Part shown: positions 34,463 through 44,249 of the stretch, in pieces
How positions within the stretch are numbered: position 1 is the stretch's first letter
Layout of the letters: the number at the start of each line of letters is the position of its first letter
Assembly: GCA_021734345.1 (NCBI GenBank)
Contig: JAIPJC010000009.1
Span: 1 to 45,428, forward strand
DNA from: Kiritimatiellales bacterium
GTDB taxonomy: Bacteria > Verrucomicrobiota > Kiritimatiellia > Kiritimatiellales > Pontiellaceae
Length of the DNA stretch: 45,428 nucleotides
Direction of reading: 5' to 3'
Program-made: the position numbers and the translations under genes
The notes under the pieces: model-generated
Told to the model about the DNA's origin: nothing
The model's input: the letters and a program-made list of their open reading frames with translations, nothing else
Database searches by the model: none

Positions 34463-36904
34463 ATGAAGAGACTCAAGCAAGTATTGGCCGATGCATCCGG
34501 GTTTGCGGTTATCGCCGAATTAACGTCGGGGCCGGGCTATGACATGGCTCCCATCAAGCAGTTCCTTTCCACATACAGGGAAGCCGGCGCGGGAGCCATT
34601 CCGCTTGGGTTCGACTTTGCCGGCATCGCCCTGCCGCAGAATCCCGGCGGCGTTTCCAATCTCGATCCGTCGGATGTGCTGGCGCAGCTGGATGCCACCG
34701 GGCTGCTCGACAACCTCGACTATATCCCGCATCTCAGCTGCAAGGACCACAACAAGTCCGCTCTGAGCTCGATGCTGATCGGCTACAGGCAGCGCGGCGT
34801 TGAAAGCATTCTCGCGCTGACCGGCGACAAGCCCGTGTCCGCCAAGGGCGTGTTCGAAGTCGAGTCGGTCGGGCTGCTGCAAATGGTCTCCAAGATGAAC
34901 CGTGCCGAAATCCTGAAGGCCAGCCCGGCAACGCTCGGCAAGGTGGCGCAGTTTTTTGCCGGTGCGGCGGTCTCGCCGTTCAAGTACACCGAACCCTCGC
35001 TGATGCAGCAATACTACAAGATGGAGAAGAAGGTCGCCGTTGGCGCAAGGTTCCTCATCACGCAGGTGGGCTGGGACTGGCGGAAGTCGCTTGAACTGAT
35101 GACCTATCTCGACGAGGCGAAATTGACTGTGCCTGTGATCGGCAACGTCTTTTTCCTGAGCACCGCAAACCCCGCGCCGCGGTTGATGCACGACGGCAAG
35201 CTGCCGGGCTGCTACGTGAGCGACGCCTTGCTCGAAAAGCTCAAGTCCGAATCGTTCGCGGCGCAGGTAGAGCGTGCGGCGCAGCAGGTGGCGATGTACC
35301 GGTCGATCGGCGCGGCCGGCGTGGACATCGGCGGCGTGCATGATTTTGAAACCTTCAAAACCATTCTTGCGCGTGCCGCGGAGATCGGCGACCGCTGGAC
35401 GGATTTCAAGGACAACCTCTACTGGCCACCGGCAGACGCCTACTATCTCTACGACGACGAAGGCCGCCGGAACGAAACGCCGAAAAACCAGCCGACCGCG
35501 CACGACCGCCGGTTCAACTTCATGCACAACACCCTGCTCGATCCCGACCGCAAGGGTTTCCACCTGCTGGAAAAAACCATGGAGAAGGCCGGGGCGAAAA
35601 AAAATCCCAACGGGTTGGCGGGGCGTACGCTCTTCGCCATGGAGCGGGCGATCAAGCATGCCGCGTTCGAGTGCGAAGAGTGCGGCGACTGTTTCCTCGC
35701 GGAAAACTTCGGCTACTGCACGATGGGCGGCTGCGCCAAGGGATTGGCCAATGCGCCGTGCGGCGATGCCAAGGTCGACGGAACCTGCGGCAACGAGAAG
35801 GGCGTGGTTTGCCGGGGCGAGCAGATCTATCTGGCCGCGAAGGCGCAGGAGGGCGGACTGGCGCGGCTGCGGAAAACGATCAACAGTCCGCGCATCGCTT
35901 CGCTGGAGCATAGTTCATCCATCCTCAACTATTTATTTGGAAAGGACCACACCATGAAAAATGCAATCATCACGATCGGCGAAGACATCCATGCTTCCAT
36001 CCCGAAGAACGGTGCCGTCATGCGCGAGCTGCATGCCCTCGGTGCAGGGGCCTACGAAAAAGAGAGTCCGCAACTCGATTATGTCCGCGCGCTGATTGAA
36101 AACCAGGCGGCGGAAGGCGCGGACTATCTCGCCATCAACGTCGATGCCTTCGGCGAGTCCGATCCGCAGCTTGCCGTCGATATCATGGTGGAATACGTGA
36201 AGCTCGTCCGCCAGTGGGGCGGCACGGTTCCGGCCTGCATCGACAGCAGCAACAACAACGTGCTGATGGCCGGGCTGAAGGAGTGGTACAACACGACCGA
36301 TCCGGTGAAGCCGCCGTTGGTGAACTCGATCAAGGTGTACTCGGCCGACACCATGATGCCGCTGAAAAAGGAATACGACTTTTCGTTTGTGGGCCTGCTG
36401 ATGAGCGAAGGCGCGCCGACCGGGCCGGGCGGCTCGCATTCCGTCGAGGAGCTCTACGCCATTGCAGAAGAAATTTTCGACCAAGCCATACTGCATGGAT
36501 TCAAGCCGGAAGAAATCTTCTTCGACTCGACCGTGTATCCGCTCGCCATCGATATGCCGATGCAGCCGGGCGTTCCCGGCTACACCTACCGCGCCTTCCA
36601 AACCATGAAGGCCATCAGGAGCAATCCGAAAATGAAGGGTGTGCATTTCTCGATGGGCGTGAGCAACTGCTGCCGCGACCTGCCCGGACGGAAGGTTGGC
36701 ATCTGCCGCGCCTATGTGGAAAAGGCGATGGAGTATGGCTTGGATGCGGGCATCGTGAACGCCGCCCATAAATACGGCGCAACGCCGGCCGACCCCAGTC
36801 TGGTCAAGCTGGTGGCCGCCTATGCCGAAATGGATGGCGACATGGACAAGACCAACGATGCCATCGAACTCATGGGCGATTTCTGCGACAGCCTGCGCAA
36901 GTAG
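34463..36904 (+). CDS. Fusion of methylene-H4F reductase, MTHFR_C domain and methyl-H4F methyltransferase
   Basis: An 813-residue protein in three parts. Residues about 1-310 are a MetF-type TIM barrel (methylene-tetrahydrofolate reductase). Residues about 315-465 are the MTHFR_C domain with cysteines at 404, 407, 410, 419, 424, 433, 442 and 450, of the type found in MetV. Residues 498-813 are a pterin-binding (DHPS-like) barrel as in methyl-tetrahydrofolate:corrinoid methyltransferases such as AcsE (DYLAINVDAFGES; ACIDSSNNNVLMAGL; NSIKVYS; NCCRDLPGR). It would couple methyl transfer from corrinoid to folate with oxidation of the methyl group, or the reverse. A ribosome-site-like GGAAAGGA precedes Met498. 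The start at 34463 has AGGAG upstream. Confidence 0.88.
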   Translation: MKRLKQVLADASGFAVIAELTSGPGYDMAPIKQFLSTYREAGAGAIPLGFDFAGIALPQNPGGVSNLDPSDVLAQLDATGLLDNLDYIPHLSCKDHNKSALSSMLIGYRQRGVESILALTGDKPVSAKGVFEVESVGLLQMVSKMNRAEILKASPATLGKVAQFFAGAAVSPFKYTEPSLMQQYYKMEKKVAVGARFLITQVGWDWRKSLELMTYLDEAKLTVPVIGNVFFLSTANPAPRLMHDGKLPGCYVSDALLEKLKSESFAAQVERAAQQVAMYRSIGAAGVDIGGVHDFETFKTILARAAEIGDRWTDFKDNLYWPPADAYYLYDDEGRRNETPKNQPTAHDRRFNFMHNTLLDPDRKGFHLLEKTMEKAGAKKNPNGLAGRTLFAMERAIKHAAFECEECGDCFLAENFGYCTMGGCAKGLANAPCGDAKVDGTCGNEKGVVCRGEQIYLAAKAQEGGLARLRKTINSPRIASLEHSSSILNYLFGKDHTMKNAIITIGEDIHASIPKNGAVMRELHALGAGAYEKESPQLDYVRALIENQAAEGADYLAINVDAFGESDPQLAVDIMVEYVKLVRQWGGTVPACIDSSNNNVLMAGLKEWYNTTDPVKPPLVNSIKVYSADTMMPLKKEYDFSFVGLLMSEGAPTGPGGSHSVEELYAIAEEIFDQAILHGFKPEEIFFDSTVYPLAIDMPMQPGVPGYTYRAFQTMKAIRSNPKMKGVHFSMGVSNCCRDLPGRKVGICRAYVEKAMEYGLDAGIVNAAHKYGATPADPSLVKLVAAYAEMDGDMDKTNDAIELMGDFCDSLRK

Positions 36905-36928
36905 CATCGGACGAAAAGGGATCCAACC

Positions 36929-37780
36929 ATGGAAACAGCAATCACCGATGCATACATGCCGGCCGAGATGGCGAAACGGGCGGAAGCCTCGGCCATCCGG
37001 AAAGCCAACCGCAGCTTCATCGATTCGTTTTTCCTGGCCATCCAGGCCGGGTCGTTCATCGCCTTCGGCGCGGCGTTCTTCACGCTTACGATCCACGACT
37101 CGGCGCTGGGCGTCGGCCTGACCCGGTTGATTGGCGGCATGACGTTTTCGCTGGGGCTGATCTTCGTCATCATCGCGGGAGCCGATCTGTTTACCGGCGA
37201 TACGCTGATGGTGATGGCCTGCCTGAGCCGGAAGATCACGTGCCGCCAAATGCTGCGCAGCTGGGTGTTTGTGTTGTTTGGCAATCTGGCCGGGTCGCTG
37301 GTGATCGTATGGCTTATTTCACTGAGCGGCCATTGGCTGGGCCACGGCGGCGCGGTGGGCGCCGCGGCTTTGTCCATCGCCAACGACAAGGTCAACATGA
37401 CGTTTGTGCAGGCGCTCGCGAGCGGGATGCTGTGCAACATCCTGGTCTGCCTCGCCATTTGGCTCTGCTTCAGCAGCCGCTCGGTGACCGACAAGATCCT
37501 GTCGATCGTTCCGCCCATCACCGCGTTTGTGGCCCTGGGTCTCGAACATTCGATTGCCAACATGTATTTCATCCCGGCCGGACTCGTGTTGAAGCACAGC
37601 CCGCAGATTATCGCCCTGCTCAACGGGGCGGATCTGTCGAATCTCACGGTGCATGGTTTCGTGTTCAGGAACCTGGTTCCGGTCGTGATCGGCAACATGG
37701 TCGGTGGCGCGATATTTATTGGCTTAGTGTACTGGATTCTTTACCTTCGCAAACCTACTGAAAATGGAGACAACCCATGA
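36929..37780 (+). CDS. focA: Formate/nitrite-family channel (FocA-like)
   Basis: A 283-residue inner-membrane protein with six helices and the family signatures: the [12 protein letters not shown] loop and the [11 protein letters not shown] loop with the channel His (His209 in FocA). It moves formate, nitrite or hydrosulfide; beside formyl-tetrahydrofolate synthetase formate is most likely. It overlaps fhs by 4 bp (ATGA), so it is translationally coupled. In an oxidative pathway it would export formate; import is also possible. Confidence 0.9.
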   Translation: METAITDAYMPAEMAKRAEASAIRKANRSFIDSFFLAIQAGSFIAFGAAFFTLTIHDSALGVGLTRLIGGMTFSLGLIFVIIAGADLFTGDTLMVMACLSRKITCRQMLRSWVFVLFGNLAGSLVIVWLISLSGHWLGHGGAVGAAALSIANDKVNMTFVQALASGMLCNILVCLAIWLCFSSRSVTDKILSIVPPITAFVALGLEHSIANMYFIPAGLVLKHSPQIIALLNGADLSNLTVHGFVFRNLVPVVIGNMVGGAIFIGLVYWILYLRKPTENGDNP

Positions 37781-39540
37781 AACTTGATCCAACCAAAATG
37801 GCGGACTGGCAGATTGCCGAAGCCGCCGAACAGAACATCAAACCGATCCAGGAAATTGCCGCCAAACTCGGATTGAAGCCGGGCGAGCTGATCCCCATGG
37901 GACGGAACGTCGCCAAGATCGATTACAACAAAACCTGGCAGCGCCTCAAAAACGCGCCCATCGGCAAGTATGTCGACGTCACCGCCATCACGCCCACTCC
38001 GCTCGGCGAAGGCAAGACCACCACAACCATGGGGCTCGTCGAAGGCCTCGGTGTGATCGGCAAGAGGCCGGTCGGGGCCATCCGCCAGCCCAGCAGCGGC
38101 CCGACCTTCAACATCAAAGGCTCCGCCGCCGGCGGCGGTCTAGCGCAGTGCATACCGCTCGCCCCGTTTTCGCTCGGGCTCACTGGCGATTTCGATGCCA
38201 TCACCAACGCGCACAATCTTGCGATGGTGGCGCTGACCGCCCGCATGCAACACGAAAGCAACTACGACGATGCGAAGCTGAAGCAGCTCGGCCTCAAGCG
38301 GCTGGATGTCGATCCCGAACGCGTACAGTTGAAGTGGGCGATGGACTTCTGCGCCCAGGCGCTGCGCAACATTACCATCGGCCAAGGCGGCCATATGGAC
38401 GGCTTCGAAATGCAGTCCGGCTTCCAGATCACCGTCTCCAGTGAAATCATGGCCATCCTGGCCGTGGCCAGCAGCTTGAAGGACATGCGCGAACGCATCG
38501 GCAAGATGGTGGTGGCCTACAGCCGCAGCGGTAAGGAAGTGACCACCGCCGACCTCGAAGTGGACGGCGCCATGACCGCCCTGATGGTCGACGCGCTCAA
38601 TCCCAATCTCGTGCAGACCATTGAAGGCAATCCGGTCCTCGTCCATGCCGGTCCCTTCGCCAACATTGCCATTGGCCAAAACTCGGTCATCGCCGACATG
38701 CTTGGCATCCGCATGGGCGACTACCTCGTAACGGAAAGCGGGTTTGCCGCCGACATCGGCTTTGAAAAATTCTGGAACCTGAAGTGCCGCTACTCCGGGC
38801 TAAAACCAGATGCTGTCGTGATTGTCGCCACGGTGCGCGCCCTTAAGATGCATGGCGGGGGGCCATCCGTAAAACCAGGCAAGCCGCTCGACTCCGCCTA
38901 CACGGAAGAAAACCTCGGACTGCTCGAAGAGGGTTGCGCCAATCTGGTTGCGCATATCAACATCGTCAAGCAAAGCGGGGTCAGTCCGGTGGTCTGCATC
39001 AACGGGTTCTACACCGACACCCAGGCCGAACACGATCTCGTCCGGCGCATCGCCGAACAAAACGGTGCGCGCTGCGCGGTATCCGAGCATTGGCTCAAGG
39101 GGGGTGAAGGCGCGGTCGAGTTGGCCGAGGCCGTCGTCGCCGCCTGCGAAGAGGAACACCATTTCGAATACCTCTATGATCTCGACATGCCGTTCAAGGA
39201 TCGCGTCTACACGATCGCCACCAAAATCTATGGTGCATCGGGCGTTGATTGGTCGGAGCTGGCCGAAAAGAAAATCGCACTTTACGAGGCCGACCCCGAA
39301 GTCAAAAAAATGGGTATGTGCATGGTGAAGACCCACCTCAGCCTGTCGCACAACCCGGACTTCAAGGGCGCGCCGAAAGACTGGATCCTGCCGATCCGCG
39401 ATGTGCTCATCTATAAGGGTGCAGGTTTTGTCGTGCCGGTTGCCGGCGACATCAAGCTGCTGCCGGGCACGGGATCGAATCCGGGATTCCGCCGGATCGA
39501 CGTGGATGTGGATACGGGCAAGGTGACAGGATTGTTCTAG
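37777..39540 (+). CDS. fhs: Formate-tetrahydrofolate ligase
   Basis: It interconverts formyl-tetrahydrofolate + ADP + phosphate with formate + tetrahydrofolate + ATP. The 587 residues carry the P-loop-like [16 protein letters not shown] and the [19 protein letters not shown] signature. The length is somewhat over the usual 555-560. Run towards formate, it makes ATP by substrate-level phosphorylation, as in methyl-oxidising anaerobes; run the other way, it fixes formate. The gene ends the metF-fusion/focA/fhs unit. Confidence 0.95.
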   Translation: MKLDPTKMADWQIAEAAEQNIKPIQEIAAKLGLKPGELIPMGRNVAKIDYNKTWQRLKNAPIGKYVDVTAITPTPLGEGKTTTTMGLVEGLGVIGKRPVGAIRQPSSGPTFNIKGSAAGGGLAQCIPLAPFSLGLTGDFDAITNAHNLAMVALTARMQHESNYDDAKLKQLGLKRLDVDPERVQLKWAMDFCAQALRNITIGQGGHMDGFEMQSGFQITVSSEIMAILAVASSLKDMRERIGKMVVAYSRSGKEVTTADLEVDGAMTALMVDALNPNLVQTIEGNPVLVHAGPFANIAIGQNSVIADMLGIRMGDYLVTESGFAADIGFEKFWNLKCRYSGLKPDAVVIVATVRALKMHGGGPSVKPGKPLDSAYTEENLGLLEEGCANLVAHINIVKQSGVSPVVCINGFYTDTQAEHDLVRRIAEQNGARCAVSEHWLKGGEGAVELAEAVVAACEEEHHFEYLYDLDMPFKDRVYTIATKIYGASGVDWSELAEKKIALYEADPEVKKMGMCMVKTHLSLSHNPDFKGAPKDWILPIRDVLIYKGAGFVVPVAGDIKLLPGTGSNPGFRRIDVDVDTGKVTGLF

Positions 39541-39597
39541 CCGTGGATTTGGAATGTATCAGGAATTGAATGGATTCCGCATTTGGTGTTACAAAAT

Positions 39598-39659
39598 CAG
39601 CAAGAATAGACCACTTCAGGGGATGTTCGTTCTATTTATGGGTTGGGTGTGTGTATTAA
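39598..39659 (+). promoter_or_regulatory. Regulon promoter element C (corrinoid protein/RACE/DUF1638)
   Basis: CAGCAAGA at 39598, CA-C-TTC at 39612-39617 and TTCTATT at 39630-39636, then a -10-like TATTAA at 39654-39659. Spacing is identical to elements A and B. Confidence 0.8.
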
Positions 39660-39701
39660 ATACGGAAGATGGAGTTGAACGTTTAAACGGAGGAAATGGT
39701 T

Positions 39702-40328
39702 ATGGCCAAAAATGAAGCATTGTTTGAAGCAGTACTAAAAGGCAAACGCAAGGATGTTGCCGAAATCGTCCAGCAGGAAGTGGACAAGGGAACCAACGTT
39801 GCCGAAATCCTGATGGGTTCCATGGTACCGGCGATGGCGGAGATCGGCGACCGCTTTTCACGCAACGAAGCCTATGTTCCGGAAATGCTGATTGCCGCAC
39901 GCGCCATGCAGGCGGGACTGAACATTCTCGATCCGCTGCTTACGCAGGCCGGCCACAAGCCGCTCGCCAAGGTCGCCATCGGAACCGTCAAGGGCGACCT
40001 GCACGACATCGGCAAGAACCTCGTCGGCATGATGCTCAAGGGTGCCGGGTTTGAAGTGATGGATCTGGGCGTCGACTGCGACATTGAAAAATACAAGGAA
40101 GCCGTCGAAAACGGTGCCCAATGCGTTCTGCTGAGCGCACTGCTCACCACCACCATGCCCTACATGAAGGAAGTCGTTTCCGGCTTGGCAGGCTGTGGTG
40201 CGAAGATCCTCATCGGCGGGGCTCCGGTCACGCAGCAGTATGCAGACGAGATCGGTGCGGACGGCTACTCCAACGATGCCAACACCGCGGTGAAGGCCAC
40301 CAAGGTTGTGCTGGGTCTTGCAGCCTGA
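39702..40328 (+). CDS. Methyltransferase corrinoid protein (MtaC/MtbC/MttC-like)
   Basis: A 208-residue carrier that shuttles the methyl group on cobalt. A helical cap of about 85 residues is followed by the B12-binding fold with the cobalt-ligating His101 in GDLHDIGKN, the SALLTTTM loop and GGAPVT. The start at 39702 has GGAGGA 8 bases upstream; the ATG at 39696 is too close to it. The next gene encodes its probable reactivase. The partner that loads it with methyl groups is not in the window. Confidence 0.93.
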   Translation: MAKNEALFEAVLKGKRKDVAEIVQQEVDKGTNVAEILMGSMVPAMAEIGDRFSRNEAYVPEMLIAARAMQAGLNILDPLLTQAGHKPLAKVAIGTVKGDLHDIGKNLVGMMLKGAGFEVMDLGVDCDIEKYKEAVENGAQCVLLSALLTTTMPYMKEVVSGLAGCGAKILIGGAPVTQQYADEIGADGYSNDANTAVKATKVVLGLAA

Positions 40329-40352
40329 CGCGTTGCATGCTAATCAATCCGC

Positions 40353-41993
40353 ATGTCCGTAATCTTCAACCTTGAAGGACGGTCGGTCGCTGTCGAATCC
40401 GACAGCGACCGTACTGTTTTGGAGCTGGCCCGCAAAGCCGGGTGGCACATCGATGCCAAGTGCGGCGGCAGGGGATCGTGCGCCAGCTGCAACGTGTTGC
40501 TCGGTGCCGGCCGCTACCGGGTCTTTGGCGAAGAAATCGAAGTGGCTCCCGACATGCGCCGCGAGGTGCTCTCCTGCCAAACCCGCATCCTTAGTGAAAC
40601 GGCTGAAATCTTCATTCCACGGGCCTCCATTCTTTCGTTCGACGGTGCGCGCATTGCCGATGAAATGGATATTCCCGAACACACCTTCAGTCCGCTTTTT
40701 CCGGACGGCTACGGCTTGGCCGTCGATATTGGAACCACCACCGTTGTCGCCGCCCTGATCGACCTGCGCGACGGAACCATCGTCAGCCGCGAATCGCTCT
40801 ACAACCAGCAGATCCTCAAGGCCGACGATGTTGTTTCACGCATCTCGCTTTGCAGCGAAGCGGGCAACCTCGAAGCACTGCAGGAGCTGGTGATTGCGCA
40901 CACGCTCAACCCGCTGGTCCACAAGCTATGCGACGGAACGGGCGTGGCCAGGGAACGCATCGTCCACTGCGCCGTATCCGGCAACACGGTGATGATGCAT
41001 ATCTTCTTCGGCGTGTCGCCCGTCAGCATCGGCGTAATTCCCTTCAAGCCCGTCAGCCGGACATTCGAGGCCAAGGCGCATGCGCTCCGTATCGACATCG
41101 GACCCGATGCCCGCGTCGAAGCCATCCCCGCCATTTCCGGCTACGTCGGCGGCGACATCACCTCCGATATCCTCGCTTCCAATCTCTGGAACCGCGATGG
41201 CCTGACCGTACTGATCGACATCGGCACCAACGGCGAAATGGTTGCTTGCCTCGACGGGCAAATGAGTGCTTGTGCCACCGCAGCCGGCCCGGCTTTCGAA
41301 GGTGCCGGACTGCTGCACGGTACGCGCGCCGCCAGCCGCGCCATCGATACCATCGCGTTCGACGAAAGCCTCGACTTCCAAATCACCGTCATTGGCGACC
41401 CCAATCCTATGGGGCTATGCGGCTCCGCCATCATTGACTTCATCGCCTGCGGCTTCCGCTGCGGACTGATCAATATGCTCGGCCGCTACGATGTCGAACT
41501 GCTCAAATCCAGAAGTTGCCACGAAACCGTTGCCGGCATGCACGCCTGCGTGCTGGTGCAGGCCGAAGATTCCGCCACCGGCGAAACGATCACGGTTACC
41601 GAATACGACATCGCCGAAATCCTAAAAGCCAAGGCCGCGATCTATTCCGGGCTAAAGACCCTGCTGGCCGAGCTTGGTAAAACCGTGCGCGACATCGACC
41701 GCGTCATTCTCGCTGGGGGATTCGCCAAGCACATCAACCTCGAAAACGCCATTTGCATCGGACTGCTTCCCGATATTGGAACCGGAAAATACGAAGTGAT
41801 CGGCAACGGTTCGCTCGCCGGGGCCTCCCTCGCGGTGCTCGACCGGTCCGCGGCGCAGACCTACCTCGAAATCATCGAACGGCCACAGATCGTCACGCTC
41901 AACAAAACCGCCACTTTCACCAACTATTTCCAGGAGGCGCTCGCCATTCCCAACCTTGACGAAGACGACTTTCCGAGCATCGTAAAACCATGA
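40353..41993 (+). CDS. Corrinoid-protein reductive activase, RACE/RamA-like (DUF4445)
   Basis: It restores inactive Co(II) corrinoid protein to Co(I) with ATP and an electron donor. The 546 residues have an N-terminal plant-type [2Fe-2S] domain with Cys37, Cys43, Cys46 and Cys75, a linker, and a large ASKHA ATPase-like domain (VDIGTTTVVAALI; LIDIGTNGEM; ILAGGFAKHI). This is the RACE type with [2Fe-2S], not the archaeal RamA with [4Fe-4S] clusters. It lies between the corrinoid protein and DUF1638 genes and overlaps the latter (ATGA). Confidence 0.92.
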   Translation: MSVIFNLEGRSVAVESDSDRTVLELARKAGWHIDAKCGGRGSCASCNVLLGAGRYRVFGEEIEVAPDMRREVLSCQTRILSETAEIFIPRASILSFDGARIADEMDIPEHTFSPLFPDGYGLAVDIGTTTVVAALIDLRDGTIVSRESLYNQQILKADDVVSRISLCSEAGNLEALQELVIAHTLNPLVHKLCDGTGVARERIVHCAVSGNTVMMHIFFGVSPVSIGVIPFKPVSRTFEAKAHALRIDIGPDARVEAIPAISGYVGGDITSDILASNLWNRDGLTVLIDIGTNGEMVACLDGQMSACATAAGPAFEGAGLLHGTRAASRAIDTIAFDESLDFQITVIGDPNPMGLCGSAIIDFIACGFRCGLINMLGRYDVELLKSRSCHETVAGMHACVLVQAEDSATGETITVTEYDIAEILKAKAAIYSGLKTLLAELGKTVRDIDRVILAGGFAKHINLENAICIGLLPDIGTGKYEVIGNGSLAGASLAVLDRSAAQTYLEIIERPQIVTLNKTATFTNYFQEALAIPNLDEDDFPSIVKP

Positions 41994-42736
41994 AATTCAA
42001 ATTGATCAGCTGCGAAATATTTTTCCGGGAGATGGAGTTCCTGTTGGAACAGTCGCCCCACAAGATCGACGTGGAGTTCATGCAGAAAGGGCTGCACGAT
42101 ATTCCCGCCGATGAAATGCTGAAGCGCTTGCAGGCGCAGGTCGATGCCGCGGCGGAGCAGGAGTACGACACGATCCTCCTCGGCTACGGACTCTGCAACA
42201 ATGGACTAAACGGACTGAAGTCGCGCGGCGTCCAGCTGGTGCTGCCGCGCGCCCACGATTGCATTACCCTGTTCCTCGGCAGCCGCGCGCGCTACCAGGA
42301 CTATTTCTTTTCGCATCCCGGCACCTACTTCAAAACCACCGGATGGATCGAGCGCGACAAGATCGCCGATGAGCTCAAGCAGCTCAGCATCCCGAACCAG
42401 ACGGGCATGGACATGAGCTACGCCGAACTCGTCGAGCAATACGGCGAAGACAACGCCGAGTATCTGTGGGAAGAACTCTGCAACACCGAAAAAAACTATT
42501 CGCAAATCACCTTCATAGAAATGGGCGTCGAGCCCGACGATTCGTTCGAAAAGATCGCCAAGGACGAGGCCGTTTCCAAACATTGGAATTTTGAAAAGGT
42601 TCCCGGCGACCTCGGCCTGCTCCGGCGGTTGCTTTCCGGAGACTGGAACCCCGACGACTTCCTTGTTGTTCCACCGCGCCGGGAAATTGCAGCCAACCAT
42701 ACCGAGCACATTGTCGAGCTCAAGTCCGGCAACTAA
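41990..42736 (+). CDS. DUF1638 protein
   Basis: A 248-residue protein with the family signature LLGYGLCNNGLNGL, PRAHDCITLFLGS and the PGTYFKTTGW segment. DUF1638 genes are commonly found beside corrinoid methyltransferase genes in methanogens and anaerobic bacteria; the biochemical role is unknown. Conserved Cys and His (AHDC) could bind a metal. It overlaps the RACE gene by 4 bp and ends this unit. Confidence 0.88.
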   Translation: MKFKLISCEIFFREMEFLLEQSPHKIDVEFMQKGLHDIPADEMLKRLQAQVDAAAEQEYDTILLGYGLCNNGLNGLKSRGVQLVLPRAHDCITLFLGSRARYQDYFFSHPGTYFKTTGWIERDKIADELKQLSIPNQTGMDMSYAELVEQYGEDNAEYLWEELCNTEKNYSQITFIEMGVEPDDSFEKIAKDEAVSKHWNFEKVPGDLGLLRRLLSGDWNPDDFLVVPPRREIAANHTEHIVELKSGN

Positions 42737-42747
42737 GCGCGCCGGTT

Positions 42748-42809
42748 CAGCAAGATCGAACCATCTCAAAGCTGATCCAATCTATTCCCTACAATAGGAC
42801 CCGTATATT
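42748..42809 (+). promoter_or_regulatory. Regulon promoter element D (MtaA-like/CobW/Hcy methyltransferase)
   Basis: CAGCAAGA at 42748, CA-T-CTC at 42762-42767 and TCTATT at 42781-42786, then a -10-like TATATT at 42804-42809. It differs from A-C only at T/C in CTC and A in place of the first T of TTCTATT. Confidence 0.75.
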
Positions 42810-42841
42810 CTGTCATCCTTTCACATACAGGAGACAGAAAC

Positions 42842-44218
42842 ATGACCGGGAAAAATCTACTTTTACAGGCAGTACAAGGAAAAGAAACCGAACGCCCCGC
42901 ATGGCTTCCCTTTGTCGGATGCCATGGCGGGTTCCTCATCGGCAAGACCGCGACGGAATATCTCCAGTCGGCGGAGTTGATGGTTGAGGGGCTGAAGAAA
43001 GCAAAAGCGTTATATAAACCGGATGGGCTTCCGGTGGCCTTCGACCTTCAGATCGAAGCCGAAATTCTCGGTTGCAAGCTCCATTGGGCGGACGAAGTCC
43101 CCCCGGCAGTAACCAGCCACCCGTTGGCGCTGGGCAAGAAGATTTCCGATCTGCCGGAACTCGATGAAACCAAGGGGCGCTTTCCGATCATTGTCCAGAC
43201 GCTTGAAGCCTTGAAAACCGAGATGGGCGGCGATACAGCGCTTTACGGTTTGATCTGCGGCCCATTCACCCTCGCGCTCCATCTGCTCGGCAACGACATC
43301 TTCCTCGATATGTACGATGAGGAGGACTACGTGCTCGAAGTGATCGACTACTGCGCCGACATTTGCATCAAGTCGTCCAACATCTATCTGGACCACGGCG
43401 CGGACGTGATCGGGGTGGTTGATCCGATGACCAGCCAGATTTCTCCAAGCCATTTCGAACAGTTCGTCACGCCGGCCATGAACAAGGTGTTCGACCACAT
43501 CCGCGCACGTGGCGGGATCTCCTCCATTTTCGTCTGCGGCGACGTGACCCGCAATCTAGAGGTGATGGCCAAGACCCGCGCCGACAACATTTCGGTCGAT
43601 GAACAGATCGACATGGCCCAACTGCGCGGACTTTGCGAGGCGGAGAAAAAGTCGTTCGGCGGCAATATCAAGTTGACCGCCGTGCTCCTGCTCGGCGACG
43701 AGGACGACGCGAAAATGGAAGTACTCGACATCATGGAAAAGAGCGGCAACAAGGGCTTCATTCTGGCTCCGGGCTGCGATCTGCCCTACGCGGTTCCTTC
43801 CCAAAACCTGGTTGCGGTTGCAAGCATGGTTCATGATCCCTATGCCCGCGAAGCTGCGAAGTCGCTTCAGACCAAGGCCTCCGACTCGTTCGACGATATC
43901 GAGCTTCCGGACTATCATGGCGCCCGCGCCGTGGTGGCCGATGTCATCACGCTCGACTCCACCTCCTGCGCGCCCTGTCAATATATGATGGAGGCGGTTC
44001 AAAAGGCGGCCGACAAGGCGATGGTCAAGGTCTGGATCAACGAACACAAGATCAAGGTGCGCGAAGGCATCGGCATGATGGTCAAACTGGGTGTGAAGAA
44101 CCTGCCGACCATCTGCATCAACGGCGAGCCGACCTTCGCATCGATCATTCCCGATCAGGCCACGTTGGTAAAAGCCATCGAGCAGGCCGCCCTGCCGAAA
44201 ATGTCGGTCACTTCCTAA
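42842..44218 (+). CDS. MtaA/uroporphyrinogen-decarboxylase-like protein fused to a thioredoxin-like domain
   Basis: A 458-residue protein. Residues about 1-345 form a URO-D barrel of the MtaA/CmuA methyltransferase type. Residues about 362-455 form a thioredoxin-like domain with Cys376 and Cys379 (STSCAPCQYM) and a cis-Pro-like NLPTICINGEP. Zinc-dependent MtaA proteins use H-x-C and a later Cys; here the first position is Phe230 (SIFVCGD) while Cys232 and Cys312 (APGCDLP) are kept. It may thus use another zinc ligand or be a non-classical methyltransferase. It heads the last unit and has GGAG upstream. The substrate is unknown. Confidence 0.85.
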   Translation: MTGKNLLLQAVQGKETERPAWLPFVGCHGGFLIGKTATEYLQSAELMVEGLKKAKALYKPDGLPVAFDLQIEAEILGCKLHWADEVPPAVTSHPLALGKKISDLPELDETKGRFPIIVQTLEALKTEMGGDTALYGLICGPFTLALHLLGNDIFLDMYDEEDYVLEVIDYCADICIKSSNIYLDHGADVIGVVDPMTSQISPSHFEQFVTPAMNKVFDHIRARGGISSIFVCGDVTRNLEVMAKTRADNISVDEQIDMAQLRGLCEAEKKSFGGNIKLTAVLLLGDEDDAKMEVLDIMEKSGNKGFILAPGCDLPYAVPSQNLVAVASMVHDPYAREAAKSLQTKASDSFDDIELPDYHGARAVVADVITLDSTSCAPCQYMMEAVQKAADKAMVKVWINEHKIKVREGIGMMVKLGVKNLPTICINGEPTFASIIPDQATLVKAIEQAALPKMSVTS

Positions 44219-44249
44219 AGCCCAAAGCCTATAGCCCAAGGTCTTCAGA

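Noticed and set aside
42842-44218. True uroporphyrinogen decarboxylase for haem synthesis
   Set aside because: The sequence is of the MtaA/CmuA type, with a fused thioredoxin-like domain and methyl-transfer neighbours.
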